From Schlegelella_A sp035493195 (GTDB taxonomy: Bacteria; Pseudomonadota; Gammaproteobacteria; Burkholderiales; Burkholderiaceae_C), in contig DATJIM010000293.1 of the NCBI GenBank assembly GCA_035493195.1, positions 1 through 47,798 on the forward strand: 47,798 nt of DNA, in the 5' to 3' direction. Positions 34,201 to 42,565 of the stretch are shown here, in pieces. The position numbers and the translations under genes were made by a program. The first letter of the stretch is position 1; every line of letters starts with the position of its first letter. The notes under the pieces are model-generated. The model made no database searches, was not told the origin of the DNA, and was given only the letters and a program-made list of their open reading frames with translations.

Positions 34201-36816
34201 CTCTATCCCGAGGCGATCGGCACGCACCAGATCTTCGGCAACGTCCGCAAGGACCCGAACAACGTGCTCGCGATGGCACGTCCACTCGCGGTCATCGTCG
34301 CCGGGCTCGGCGAAGAAGGAAAGCTGCGCGCGGTCGACCTCGTCTACACCGTGCGTCAGGCGGTGATCGCGTACGCGCAGCGGCTCGCCGAGAAGGAGAG
34401 CGGCGTGCCGGCCGAGTTCGAGGTCGCGGCGACGCTGATCGGCAGCGGCGGCACGGGCATCAGCGCCGGCAGCGCGGCGCGTCTCGTCGCGCAGGGGACG
34501 TGGGAGGCCAACCAGAAGCTGCACGACAGCGGCTGGCCGCAGGTCGGGCGGCTGATCCTCGTCGAGTTCTATCTCGATCGCGCGAGCGAGGCGTGGCGCT
34601 CGCTCCAGGTGCAGGCGACGGCGGCGCCGAGCCAGCTCAAGGTCGTCGGCTTCGTGCAGTCGGGCGCCGGTGCCCTGCGCCGATCGCTCGACTCGAGCTA
34701 CCGCGGCGCGTCGTACGACTTCATCAGTGCGACGCTCGGCAAGCCCGACGACGGCGGTGCGCCGACGATCACCTACACGCTCGACACCAAGCGCGCGCGC
34801 ACCGAGGTGCGTGCACAGCAGACGCAGACGACGCTCGTCAAGGAGCTCGTCGCCAAGGCGTCGAACAGCGCCAACCGCGATGGCCAGATCGGCAGCACGC
34901 TGTTCGACCTGCTCGTGCCGGTCGAGATGGAGCCTTTCCTCGGCGGCACGAGCGAGATGGTGATCGAGCTCGAGCGCGCGACCGCGGCGCTGCCGTGGGA
35001 GGTGCTCGACACGTCGTCGGCCGAGCTCTCGGGAAGCGACCCGCGGCCGTGGGCGATCCGCAGCAAGCTGCTGCGCAAGCTGCGCACGAAGGAGTTCCGC
35101 TCGCAGGTCTCGGACGCGAGCGCCGACGGCAGCATCCTCGTCATCGGTGAGCCGATGGTCGACGAGTCGATGTATCCGCCGCTGCCCGGAGCGCGCGCGG
35201 AAGCGATCGCGGTCGCGACCCGGCTGACGTCGGGTCCTGCCGGCGTCGACGCGGCGCGAGTGCGCGCGCTGACCAGCGGCAACGACGACGCGCGCAACAT
35301 CATCAACGCGCTCTTCGAGCGGCCGTACCGCATCGTCCACGTCGCCGGGCACGGCGCGCCTGGCGCCGACGGCGGCGTCGTCCTGTCCGGCGGCACCTAT
35401 CTCGGCGCCGCGGAAGTGAAGGCGATGCGCGTCGTCCCCGAGCTCGTCTTCCTCAACTGCTGCCATCTCGGCGCGCTCGACGCCAAGACGGTGCTCGCGC
35501 CGTACGACCGCGCCGAGTTCGCGGCCACGATCGCCGAGGCGCTGATCGAGGTCGGCGTGCGCTGCGTCATCGCCGCGGGCTGGGCGGTCGAGGACAAGCC
35601 GGCCGAGCTGTTCGCGACGACGTTCTACGACGCGCTCCTCTCGGGCAGCCGCTTCATCGACGCCGTTGCGGCGGCGCGCACTGCGGCATGGCGTGGCGGC
35701 GACGGCGGCAACACGTGGTCGGCGTACCAGTGCTACGGCGATCCGGGCTGGACGTGGCAACGCGACGTCGGCGATGCACAGCGGCAGAGCGCATCGCCGA
35801 GCGACGAGTTCGCCGGCGTCTCGTCGCCACCGGCGCTGACGCTCGCGCTCGAGACGATCTCGATCACGCTGCGTTTCGGCGGCGACATCGATCCGGCCAG
35901 GCAGAAGATCCTCGCCCAGGCGCAGCGCGACAAGATCCGCTTCCTCGAGGAGAAGTTCGCCGCGCTCTGGGGCAGGATGGGCGCGGTCGCCGAGGCGTTC
36001 GGGCTCGCCTATGCAGACGCGCGCGACGTCGACAAGGCGATCGACTGGTACCGCACCGCGGTCCACGCGGACGATGGCAGCGCGTCGTTCAAGGCCGCCG
36101 AGGAGCTCGGCAACCAGCTCGCGCGCCGCGGCGAGTCGAATCCGGACCCGACCGCAGGGCGCCGCGACGTCGAGGAGGCGATCGCGCGGCTCGGCAAGCT
36201 GGTCGTGATCCAGCCGACGGTCGAGCGCGAGGCGCTGCTCGGCTCGGCGTACAAGCGACTCGTGATGATCGAGAGCCGTGCCGACGCTGCCGCTGCGGGC
36301 GCGCGCGGCGGGCGCCGCGCGAAGTCGCAAGCGGTCGCGGGCGATCGCCTCGTGGCGTTGCGCGCGATGGTGCTGCACTACGGCAACGCCGAGCGCCTGG
36401 CGCGCGAGGCCAACGCCGACAATCTCTACTACCCCGCGAAGAACGGCATCAGCGCCGAGATCAGGCTCGCCTTCCTCGAGCGGCGACCGGCCGAGCTCGC
36501 GGTCGATCGAATGCGAGCGGTGCAGGAGTCGCTCGCGCGCGCCGCCAGCCAGAGCCCGGACTTCTGGTCGGTCGTCGGCCTGATCGAGCTGCGTGTCCTC
36601 GAAGCTGTCGCTGCGCAGCGACTCGCCGACACGTCGGGCGCGCTGATCGCCGAGTTCAGCGATCTGAAGGCGCGCGTGCCGGCGCGCGGCATGTGGGACT
36701 CGGTGCACTCCGAAGCGCGCTTCACGCTCGAACCGTATCTCGGGATCGCGAGCGCTGCGGAGAAGCGCGCCGCGACCGCGCTGCTCAATGCGCTTGCCGA
36801 GATGGCGCGCACGTGA
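31246..36816 (+). CDS. Giant CHAT-domain protein with two alpha/beta hydrolase (lipase-like) domains
   Basis: An 1856-residue multidomain protein. Domain 1 (about 190-475) is an alpha/beta hydrolase with PLLVFVHGTFSD, nucleophile Ser265 in VTHSRGGLVAE and candidate His469. Domain 2 (about 530-865) resembles LCAT-type phospholipases: FVIPGIVGSNLKKDG, Ser639 in VAHSMGGLVAR, Asp827 in GGGDGRVPL, His849 in DAAHGDL. After a Pro/Ser linker, region 937-1122 loosely resembles the macro-like N-domain of M17 aminopeptidases. The CHAT protease domain (about 1218-1507) has His1369 in VHVAGHGAPG and Cys1406 in FLNCCHLG. The last 350 residues are helical and TPR-like. ATG 31246 follows GGGAG; a GTG 45 bases earlier is possible. 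It probably works with the upstream caspase-like protease. Confidence 0.88.
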   Translation: MASGSSTNDITFIVPGQAQDAAPPSTRGALKAAVRVGTERGGGEPVRVSARPGRDVVVLEIANGPTLVLHPAAARDLMLAQSASVTRDALAGTRGKPSEILVPAQLGWPGLEAEATRGTTRGWLGQALLTGFQVLTGDALDPAAKLAAAAVTKKVDAQVDVGVYRLDANSLASLKGSGAKLDIVPAAADGGPLLVFVHGTFSDTVGTFGKLWTLHSATVRQLFSSYDDRVYALDHPTLGTSPIGNALTLVRALPVGARIHLVTHSRGGLVAEAVSRACAGGDSIGEDVLALFAGDGFQQHRSDLRALAKEAKAKGIRCERLVRVGCPARGTLLASKRLDAYLSILTWCLGLASIPVAAEVVDFLHEVARRRSEPAELPGLEAMTPQSPVIAWLNNAADTIPGELRVIAGDMEGDSIGSWVKTLLSDAFYWTDNDLVVQTRSMYGGAPRAKTASGSGARFLLDKGGKVSHFNYFSNERTVQAIASALLDDQPAGFAAIGPLSWAGEDASGTRAAVAVARSRGAAGAGAGERPAVFVIPGIVGSNLKKDGKRIWLGFRIVNNLKALAWDPSTASSVEPDGPIGNLYGDLIERLADSHEVIPFGYDWRRPIEDEARRLASEVDIALTARASSQQPVRIVAHSMGGLVARTMALEKPETWTRMMARDGARFLMLGTPNGGSWSPMQTLSGDDTFGNALAAFGSLFDNIGAREVMAGMPGFLQLQAALLDKTFGLDRSETWQRLAAEDLQRLLDRSLWHLEGVQKTIYGWSAPPQPTLDLAVALRRRLDAQAGAFAGDGKTLLVVGRAPFTPGGIVMAESGLEYTEAVGGGDGRVPLTSAVLPGVRTWKFDAAHGDLPSVAQAFPAYLELLESGETALLEALDPTSVTALRSAPAAATAGARSRPSRGVQPSTPPSTPADVLGAGMRAPSEPARSASAGRALHVSVLNADLKFVHQPLVVGHYRSLALTGTEAVVDRLVSRAMSRSLAAGLYPEAIGTHQIFGNVRKDPNNVLAMARPLAVIVAGLGEEGKLRAVDLVYTVRQAVIAYAQRLAEKESGVPAEFEVAATLIGSGGTGISAGSAARLVAQGTWEANQKLHDSGWPQVGRLILVEFYLDRASEAWRSLQVQATAAPSQLKVVGFVQSGAGALRRSLDSSYRGASYDFISATLGKPDDGGAPTITYTLDTKRARTEVRAQQTQTTLVKELVAKASNSANRDGQIGSTLFDLLVPVEMEPFLGGTSEMVIELERATAALPWEVLDTSSAELSGSDPRPWAIRSKLLRKLRTKEFRSQVSDASADGSILVIGEPMVDESMYPPLPGARAEAIAVATRLTSGPAGVDAARVRALTSGNDDARNIINALFERPYRIVHVAGHGAPGADGGVVLSGGTYLGAAEVKAMRVVPELVFLNCCHLGALDAKTVLAPYDRAEFAATIAEALIEVGVRCVIAAGWAVEDKPAELFATTFYDALLSGSRFIDAVAAARTAAWRGGDGGNTWSAYQCYGDPGWTWQRDVGDAQRQSASPSDEFAGVSSPPALTLALETISITLRFGGDIDPARQKILAQAQRDKIRFLEEKFAALWGRMGAVAEAFGLAYADARDVDKAIDWYRTAVHADDGSASFKAAEELGNQLARRGESNPDPTAGRRDVEEAIARLGKLVVIQPTVEREALLGSAYKRLVMIESRADAAAAGARGGRRAKSQAVAGDRLVALRAMVLHYGNAERLAREANADNLYYPAKNGISAEIRLAFLERRPAELAVDRMRAVQESLARAASQSPDFWSVVGLIELRVLEAVAAQRLADTSGALIAEFSDLKARVPARGMWDSVHSEARFTLEPYLGIASAAEKRAATALLNALAEMART

Positions 36817-36918
36817 GCCGTCAGCGGCCGTCGCGGCGGACGACCGGTGATCGACCCCTTCGGCGACGGCGTCGGGGCCTTGCCGAGGAAGATCGACGAC
36901 CTGTCGTCGACCGCGTCG

Positions 36919-37704
36919 CTAGCGGCCGCCGGTGATTTCCAGGACCGAGCCCGTCGTGTAGCTGGAGCGATCGGAGAGCAGCCAGACGATGGCTTCGCCG
37001 ACTTCCTCAGCCGTGCCGGCGCGGCGCATCGGTAGCTGCGGCGCCATCTGCTCCGCGCGGCCGGGAGCGCCCCCCGAGGCATGGATCTCGGTCGCGATGA
37101 TTCCCGGGCGCACCGCGTTGACGCGGATGCCTTCGCCCGCGACCTCCTTGGCGAGGCCGATCGTGAACGTCTCGATCGCGCCCTTGGCGGCGGCGTAGTC
37201 GACGTACTGCGCCGGGCCGCCGAGCTTGGCGGCGGCCGACGACACGTTGACGATCGCGCCGCCGGCGTGCGCCCCCGGCGCAGCCGCCACTGGCCGCGTC
37301 GTCATCCGCAGCACCGCCTCGCGCGCGCAGTAGAAGCTGCCGAAGACGTTGATCGCGAACATGCGCTGCAGCCGCTCGACCCCGATCGCGTCGACGCGCG
37401 CGGCGAGGTCGACGACGCCGGCGTTGTTGACGAGCCCGGCGAGCGGCGGCAGCGAAGCGTCGATCGCCGCGAACATCGCGCGCACCTCGTTGTCGTTCGC
37501 GACATCGGCTTGAACCGCGAGCGCGCGGCCACCGGCGCCGACGATCGCGGCGACGACAGCGTCCGCCGCGGCGCGGTCGCGCGCGTAGTTGACCGCGACC
37601 GCCCAACCGGCGGCGGCTGCGATGCGGCACGTCGCCGCGCCGATGCCGCGGCTGCCGCCGGTGACGAGCACGGTGCGCATCGCTGCGCCCGGCTCATTCG
37701 TCAT
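36919..37704 (-). CDS. Short-chain dehydrogenase/reductase (SDR)
   Basis: A 261-residue classical SDR. The NAD(P) motif TGGSRGIG is at the N-terminus, the NNAG motif is seen as LVNNAGVVDL, and the catalytic Ser and Tyr-x-x-x-Lys are in NVSSAAAKLGG and YVDYAAAKGA. The end GSVLEITGGR is usual for the family. It would reduce a carbonyl or oxidise an alcohol; similarity is to 3-oxoacyl-ACP reductase-like SDRs. The ATG at 37704 overlaps the FHA gene's stop by 11 bases. An ATG 24 bases later (37680) is an alternative that starts directly at RTVLVTGG. Confidence 0.9.
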   Translation of the reverse strand: MTNEPGAAMRTVLVTGGSRGIGAATCRIAAAAGWAVAVNYARDRAAADAVVAAIVGAGGRALAVQADVANDNEVRAMFAAIDASLPPLAGLVNNAGVVDLAARVDAIGVERLQRMFAINVFGSFYCAREAVLRMTTRPVAAAPGAHAGGAIVNVSSAAAKLGGPAQYVDYAAAKGAIETFTIGLAKEVAGEGIRVNAVRPGIIATEIHASGGAPGRAEQMAPQLPMRRAGTAEEVGEAIVWLLSDRSSYTTGSVLEITGGR

Positions 37705-38767
37705 CGTCGCCCCGCGCGTCGTCGCCTTCGCCGTTGCCGTGCTCCTTCGCCTGCTTGTCGAGGATCGCCTGCATCGGCGCGAGCCCATCGATGAAACGGT
37801 CGACCGACTTCGGCTTGGCGAGGCGCAGCTGCGGCGGGAAGAGGTGGTTCATGTAGAGCTCCTCGCCGAGGCGCCCGGTGCGCTGGACGTTGAACCAGAG
37901 CGAGAGCGCGACGCCGACGACGAAGCCGGTCGCGGCGACGCCGCGCATGAGCCTGCGCCGCGACGGCTCGACCGCGAGCAGGTGGAAGTAGATCGCCGCC
38001 GCCGCGGTCGCGTAGACGGCGACGAAGCTGAAGTCGGTCAGCCACGGCCACGAGAACGCGAACGCGAAGAGCGGCGGGACGACCGAGAGCGCGAGCAGCA
38101 CCAGGCTGGCGACGACGAAGACGCGGACGTGCCAGCCGAAGTGGCTCTGTCGCGTGAACGTCTTCGAGAGCAGCGCCCAGAGGCCGCACCAGATCGCGCC
38201 GCCGGCGATCGTCGACAGAACAACGGTGCCGGCGCTGCGCACGAGGGCCTCGGGGTCGGTGTCGATCCACACCGACGCGAGGACGAACAGAAGGACCGCG
38301 ACAGCGAAGCCGAGCGTCGGCGGCCAGCGGTGGTCGGTGTCGGCGACGGCGCTCATCGGCTGCTCGGCGGCGAGCGCGTCGCTCGGCAGGCGCAGGCGCA
38401 GCTGAGCACGGCCGATCTGCAACTCGACGCCGCGGCCGTCGTCGACGATCTCGCGCGCCGCGCCGCCGGCGACGCGATCGCGGCGGCCGACGACGACGCC
38501 GTTCCTCGTTTCGCCCGCGGCGACGACGACCCTCGCCGGCGCCGCGTCGCCGGCTGCGACGAGGTCGATCGTCGCGTGGTGGGCGGCGACGTGCGGGTCG
38601 CTGAGGACAATCGTGTTGTCGAGCGCGCGGCCGATCGTGACCGGCCAGCGGTCGATCCGCCACGACTGCCGAACCAGGCCGTCGCGGTCGACGATCTCGA
38701 GCAGAGCGGGCGCCGGCGGCGCCGCCAGCGCGCTCGGCTCGATCTGCGCTAGTGCGGCGCTACCCAT
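37694..38767 (-). CDS. FHA domain protein with five membrane helices
   Basis: A 357-residue protein. An N-terminal forkhead-associated domain (about 35-130) shows Gly-Arg47, Asn-rich DNTIVLSD and HHATIDL, the residues that read phosphothreonine. From residue 148 on, five hydrophobic helices follow, and the C-terminus is acidic (EGDDARGDDDE). The layout suggests a membrane-tethered reader of Ser/Thr phosphorylation. Start and end overlap both neighbours (protease by 19 bases, SDR by 11), so it is in an operon with them. No Ser/Thr kinase gene is in the window. Confidence 0.82.
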   Translation of the reverse strand: MGSAALAQIEPSALAAPPAPALLEIVDRDGLVRQSWRIDRWPVTIGRALDNTIVLSDPHVAAHHATIDLVAAGDAAPARVVVAAGETRNGVVVGRRDRVAGGAAREIVDDGRGVELQIGRAQLRLRLPSDALAAEQPMSAVADTDHRWPPTLGFAVAVLLFVLASVWIDTDPEALVRSAGTVVLSTIAGGAIWCGLWALLSKTFTRQSHFGWHVRVFVVASLVLLALSVVPPLFAFAFSWPWLTDFSFVAVYATAAAAIYFHLLAVEPSRRRLMRGVAATGFVVGVALSLWFNVQRTGRLGEELYMNHLFPPQLRLAKPKSVDRFIDGLAPMQAILDKQAKEHGNGEGDDARGDDDE

Positions 38768-40209
38768 CGGTATGCGTCGAGATAGTGCCGGGCGAGGCGC
38801 TGCGCGTTGGCGAAGCTCACGCCCTGCGCGTCGAAGCGGCCCTGCACGCCGGTCTGGCTCTGGTCGAGCGTCGCGACGAGGACGGCGACGTCGTACAGCT
38901 GCGGCAGCTTCTTGTACGCGCGCATGCAGACGACGGCGCGCAGCGGCAGGCCGTCGCGGTCGATGTAGTCCTCCTCGCAGCGCGGCTTGGTCTGGTGCTG
39001 CGACGACAGCCGCACGAACGACTCGTTGCGAAAGCTCGCCGCGTAGCGCGACGCGAAGCGCAAGGCCCCGAGCTTGGTGCCGTCGTAGCTCTCGTGGCGC
39101 AGGCTGATCGTTCCGGTCGTGAAGTCGCCGACGAAGATGCGCGTGTCCATCACGCAGTCGGAGCGCTCGAAGTCGAGGCCGCCGGTCTGCGACACGGTGC
39201 TCGTCCCCCAGCAGCGCATGAAGACGTCGGGCGGCACCGGGACGCGGTAGCGCGGGTGCGTCGCCTCCTTCCAGCCCTGCGCGATGAAGCGGTCGGTGAG
39301 CGTCGCCTGGTGCTTGAGCAGCTGCTCGTCGACGATCGGGTACGCCGAGCCGACGAGCGGGGCGGCGTCCTTGCCGCGCGCGAGCAGCGCGCTCGCGAAC
39401 TCGCCGGGAACGAGAAAGCTGACCTGCTCGCCGTCGATGCGGCGCGCGACGTTGACGCCGACGACGTGGCCTTCCTCGTCGAGCGCGGGGCCGCCGCTCA
39501 TCCCCGCCGAAAGCGCGCCGCCGAAGAAGATCTGCGGATAGAAGCTTCGCTTGACGAGGCCGTTGTACGTGCCCTGCGTCACCGCGAAGCCGACGTCGAG
39601 CGGGTTGCCGAGCGAGTAGATGCGCTCGCCTTGCGCGAGCGGCTCGTTCGCCGGTCGGAACGCGAGCGCGTCGAAGCGCTTGCCAGCGCCGCTTGCTGCG
39701 CTCGGCGCGGCGTCGCCGGCGCGCAGCAGCGCGAGGTCGTGGAGGACGTCGAGCTGCAGGATCGTGAGCGGCGCCTCGCGGCCGTCGGCGGTGACGTAGA
39801 CGAGGTCGTGCTGCTCGGGCTTGAGCGCCGCCTCGCTGACGACGTGGAAGTTGGTGAGGATGTGGCCCTGCGGGGTGACGAAGAAGCCCGAACCGACCGA
39901 CGTCTGGCTGGCGCGCCCCTTCAGCACCGTGCGGATCTGAACCAGCTGCGAGCGCGCCTGCTCGTAGATCTTGCGCGCCGAGAGCGACACCGGCGCGGTC
40001 GGCACCGCCACTGCCGAGGCAGGCGATGCGGGCCCTTGCGCTTCGCTCGGCGCCGGGGGCGGCGCGGGCTCGGGACGGGGCGCGGCGGCCGCGGGAACGA
40101 CGATGCAGACGATGGCGGAGGCGATCAGCGCACCTGCCAGCCGGGCCGCGAGCGTCGGCGCGATGCCGACGAAGGCCGCGCCGAGAGAGGACGGCCCGAT
40201 CGCTTTCAC
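38749..40209 (-). CDS. Trypsin-like serine protease (S1C-type), exported or membrane-anchored
   Basis: A 486-residue protein with an N-terminal hydrophobic segment (about 18-42) that may be a signal or anchor, then a Pro/Ala-rich linker. The protease domain has His122 in ILTNFHVVSE, Asp158 in VLHDLALLRAG and Ser238 in SAGMSGGPALDEEG, so the triad is complete. No PDZ domain follows; instead, about 200 residues of Cys- and Tyr-containing sequence of unknown fold (FMRCWGTSTVSQTGGLDFE, SLRHESYDGTKLGALRFASR). The GTG start at 40209 gives the full helix. First gene of the protease-FHA-SDR operon. Confidence 0.83.
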   Translation of the reverse strand: MKAIGPSSLGAAFVGIAPTLAARLAGALIASAIVCIVVPAAAAPRPEPAPPPAPSEAQGPASPASAVAVPTAPVSLSARKIYEQARSQLVQIRTVLKGRASQTSVGSGFFVTPQGHILTNFHVVSEAALKPEQHDLVYVTADGREAPLTILQLDVLHDLALLRAGDAAPSAASGAGKRFDALAFRPANEPLAQGERIYSLGNPLDVGFAVTQGTYNGLVKRSFYPQIFFGGALSAGMSGGPALDEEGHVVGVNVARRIDGEQVSFLVPGEFASALLARGKDAAPLVGSAYPIVDEQLLKHQATLTDRFIAQGWKEATHPRYRVPVPPDVFMRCWGTSTVSQTGGLDFERSDCVMDTRIFVGDFTTGTISLRHESYDGTKLGALRFASRYAASFRNESFVRLSSQHQTKPRCEEDYIDRDGLPLRAVVCMRAYKKLPQLYDVAVLVATLDQSQTGVQGRFDAQGVSFANAQRLARHYLDAYRWVAPH

Positions 40210-40326
40210 GCGGGCGATTCTACGAGTCGGCCCGGCGGGCCGTACCGCTCGTCACCACGTGGCCGTCGACTTCACATCCTCGACGCCTTCGTTCACATGG
40301 CCTTGACATCGCCGTGGAAACAATGA

Positions 40327-40351
40327 ACGACGTAAAAGCGACTTTCGTCGT
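40327..40351 (+). promoter_or_regulatory. Inverted repeat just upstream of the lipoprotein start
   Basis: ACGACG-TA-AAAG and CTTT-CGTCGT pair around CGA, giving ten base pairs with a two-base bulge. It ends a few bases before the GAGGAG ribosome site, so it may control translation or be an operator. The sequence is less GC-rich than its surroundings. Confidence 0.4.
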
Positions 40352-40363
40352 GAGGAGAGGACC

Positions 40364-41371
40364 ATGCACCGCCACCTGACTCGTATGTCGCATCGCTCCG
40401 CCGCGCTGGTCACGTGCACGCTCGCCGCGTGCCTCGCCGGTTGCGGCGGCGGCGGCGACGGCACCGGCGCGTCGCTCGACGACAGCACCGCGACCGCCGA
40501 TGCCGCCAATGCCGTTCTGATGGCGAGCGATGCCGGCGATTCCGCTGACACAGCGATCCTGACCGCGCAAAACGTCGTCGCCGCAGCTGCGGTCGGCGGA
40601 CTTTCGAGCGACGCCGGGCGCGCCACCGCGCTCGCCGTGCCGGCCGCGGCCAAGACGCAGGCCTGCATCGGCGGCGGCACCGCGACCGTCTCGATCACCG
40701 GCGGCACGCCGGCAAGCCAGCTCAACGGCAAGCTCGACGCCGGTGAGGTCTACAACGTCGCCTTCGCGGCGTGCAAGGGTGCGCTCGGCGCCGGCACGCT
40801 CGATGGTGCGCTGTCGATGACCGTGCTCGCCGCGAGCGGCGATGCGAGCAACGGCAGCCTCTCGGTCACGTTCACGGCGACCCAGCTCAAGCTGACGACG
40901 GCACGCGGCAACGCCACTCTCGACGGCACCGCGAGCCGCGACCTGGGCGTCAGCACCGATGGTCAGGGCGTCACCCACCTCACCGGGCACTACACCTCGA
41001 CCGGCATCACGCTGGCGACCCACTACAACAACCGCTCGAGCACCTTCACGGTGAGCGCGCTCGACATCCAGCGCACGGCAACGCTCGTCGGCGGCGTGCT
41101 GCAGTCGAGCAGCATCTCGGGAACGCATGCCCTTTCGGCGACATTGCCGAACGGCACCTTCAGCTACACCGTTGCCACGAACGGAAGCGCGTCCTACGGC
41201 GCCGACGGCACGCCGGTCGCGGGAAGCTGGACGGTGACCCTTCCCGACACGCTCATCGGCGTGACGGTGGCCGTCGGCACGGCGACGATCACGATCGACC
41301 GCGGCAAGGACGGGACGATCGACCGCACGATCACGCTCACGATCCCGCAGCTCGCCAGCGCTGCCGGCTGA
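40364..41371 (+). CDS. Hypothetical lipoprotein
   Basis: A 335-residue exported protein with a lipobox (ACLAGC, Cys27) followed by a Gly/Asp/Thr stretch. The mature part is mostly beta-strand, Thr/Ser/Gly-rich, with alternating strands such as ATVSITGGTPASQLNGKLDA and TTARGNATLDGTASRD. No domain is recognised. The C-terminus has TATITIDRGKDGTIDRTITL, a calcium-like DxDGxxD-type pattern without proof of binding. A strong GAGGAG site precedes the ATG. A second Met seven codons later could also serve. Confidence 0.72.
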   Translation: MHRHLTRMSHRSAALVTCTLAACLAGCGGGGDGTGASLDDSTATADAANAVLMASDAGDSADTAILTAQNVVAAAAVGGLSSDAGRATALAVPAAAKTQACIGGGTATVSITGGTPASQLNGKLDAGEVYNVAFAACKGALGAGTLDGALSMTVLAASGDASNGSLSVTFTATQLKLTTARGNATLDGTASRDLGVSTDGQGVTHLTGHYTSTGITLATHYNNRSSTFTVSALDIQRTATLVGGVLQSSSISGTHALSATLPNGTFSYTVATNGSASYGADGTPVAGSWTVTLPDTLIGVTVAVGTATITIDRGKDGTIDRTITLTIPQLASAAG

Positions 41372-41413
41372 TCGGGGCGCCGGTCGCGCCGGCGAGATCG
41401 GGACAGACCACTC

Positions 41414-41441
41414 TTGCGACGCCCGCCGGCGTTGCTAGAGT
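41414..41441 (+). promoter_or_regulatory. Candidate housekeeping promoter of the ABC binding-protein gene
   Basis: TTGCGA at 41414-41419 and TAGAGT at 41436-41441 are 16 bases apart and end 23 bases before the ATG. Confidence 0.42.
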
Positions 41442-41464
41442 GAGTGTCTTTCCGAAGGACGCCG

Positions 41465-42493
41465 ATGCATCGCCGAACACTGATACTGTCGACCGTCGCC
41501 GCGGCGATCGCCGGGCCGCGCCTGGCCGCCGCACAGGCAGTCGAGAAGCCCAAGCTCACGGTCGCGGTCGGCGGCAAGAACCTGCTCTACTACCTGCCGC
41601 TCACGATCGCCGAGACGCAGGGTTATTACAAGCAGGAAGGCCTCGAGGTCACGATCGCCGACTTCGCCGGCGGCTCGCGCGCCCTGCAGGCGATGATCGG
41701 CGGCAGCGCCGACATCGTCTCGGGCGCGTTCGAGCACACGATCAACATGCAGGTCAAGGGCCAGCGGCTGCGCGCGTTCGCGCTGCAGGGCCGGGCGCCG
41801 CAGATCGTCCTCGGCATCAATCCGAAGACGATGCCGAACTTCAAGTCGCTCGCCGAGCTGAAAGGCAAGAAGCTCGGCGTCACCGCGCCCGGCTCGTCGA
41901 CCAACATCCTCGCCAACTTCGTCCTCGCCAAGGTGGGGCTGAAGCCGGGCGACGTCGCGATCATCGGCATCGGCGCCGGCAGCGGCGCGGTCGCGGCGAT
42001 GCGCTCGGGGCAGATCGACGCGATCTCGAACCTCGACCCGGTGATCACGCAGCTGGCGCGCTCGGGCGACCTCAAGATCATCTCCGACACCCGCATCGTC
42101 GCCGAGGCCGACCGCGTCTTCGGCGGCCCGATGCCGGCCGGCTGCCTCTACACGCAGCAGACGTTCCTCGACAAGAACCCGAAGACGGCGCAGGCGCTCG
42201 CCAACGCGATCGTGCGCGCCGACAAGTGGATCCAGAACGCCGGCGCGAGCGACATCATCAAGGCGGTGCCCGAGAGCTATCTGCTCGGCGACCGCGCCGT
42301 CTACGTCGATGCGTTCATCGCCGCCAAGGGAGCGCTGTCGCCCGACGGCATGATCCCCGAGGCTGGGGCCGAGACGGCGCGGCGCGCGCTCGCGAGCATC
42401 GACCCCGAGATCGCGAACGCGAAGATCGATCTCGCGGCGATCTGGACCAACGACTACGTCAAGCGCGCGAACGCGAAGTACCCGAAGGGCTGA
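41465..42493 (+). CDS. ABC transporter substrate-binding protein, NitT/TauT family
   Basis: A 342-residue periplasmic protein. The signal peptide (MHRRTLILSTVAAAIAGPRL, cleaved near AAAQA) is followed by the family pattern LTVAVGGKNLLYYLPLTIAE, KQEGLEVTIADFAGGSRAL, GSADIVSGAFEHTI and LKGKKLGVTAPGSSTNI. It captures a nitrate-, sulfonate- or aromatic-acid-like anion. GAAGGAC precedes the ATG at 41465. It differs from the partial relative at the window start. The ATPase and permease of the importer follow at 42981 and 47555. Confidence 0.9.
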   Translation: MHRRTLILSTVAAAIAGPRLAAAQAVEKPKLTVAVGGKNLLYYLPLTIAETQGYYKQEGLEVTIADFAGGSRALQAMIGGSADIVSGAFEHTINMQVKGQRLRAFALQGRAPQIVLGINPKTMPNFKSLAELKGKKLGVTAPGSSTNILANFVLAKVGLKPGDVAIIGIGAGSGAVAAMRSGQIDAISNLDPVITQLARSGDLKIISDTRIVAEADRVFGGPMPAGCLYTQQTFLDKNPKTAQALANAIVRADKWIQNAGASDIIKAVPESYLLGDRAVYVDAFIAAKGALSPDGMIPEAGAETARRALASIDPEIANAKIDLAAIWTNDYVKRANAKYPKG

Positions 42494-42565
42494 TGAACAA
42501 CGCGCACCGTCGGCGCGCGTTGTGCGACGGGTCGCGTGCGAGGCGAGCCCGCGCGCGGTCGACGA

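Noticed and set aside
32038..36708. A 1556-codon open frame on the minus strand, antisense to the CHAT-lipase gene
   Set aside because: It is a codon-bias shadow: in GC-rich genes the aligned antisense frame rarely has stops. Its text is Arg/Asp/Glu/Val-rich without domains, while the plus frame shows clear motifs.
36893..36910. Palindrome TCGACGAC-CT-GTCGTCGA between the CHAT and SDR genes
   Set aside because: Loop too short for a stable hairpin as written and made of the common GTC/GAC words of this genome.
40303..40308. TTGACA, a perfect -35 hexamer upstream of the lipoprotein gene
   Set aside because: No acceptable -10 hexamer 15-19 bases downstream; kept only as a remark.
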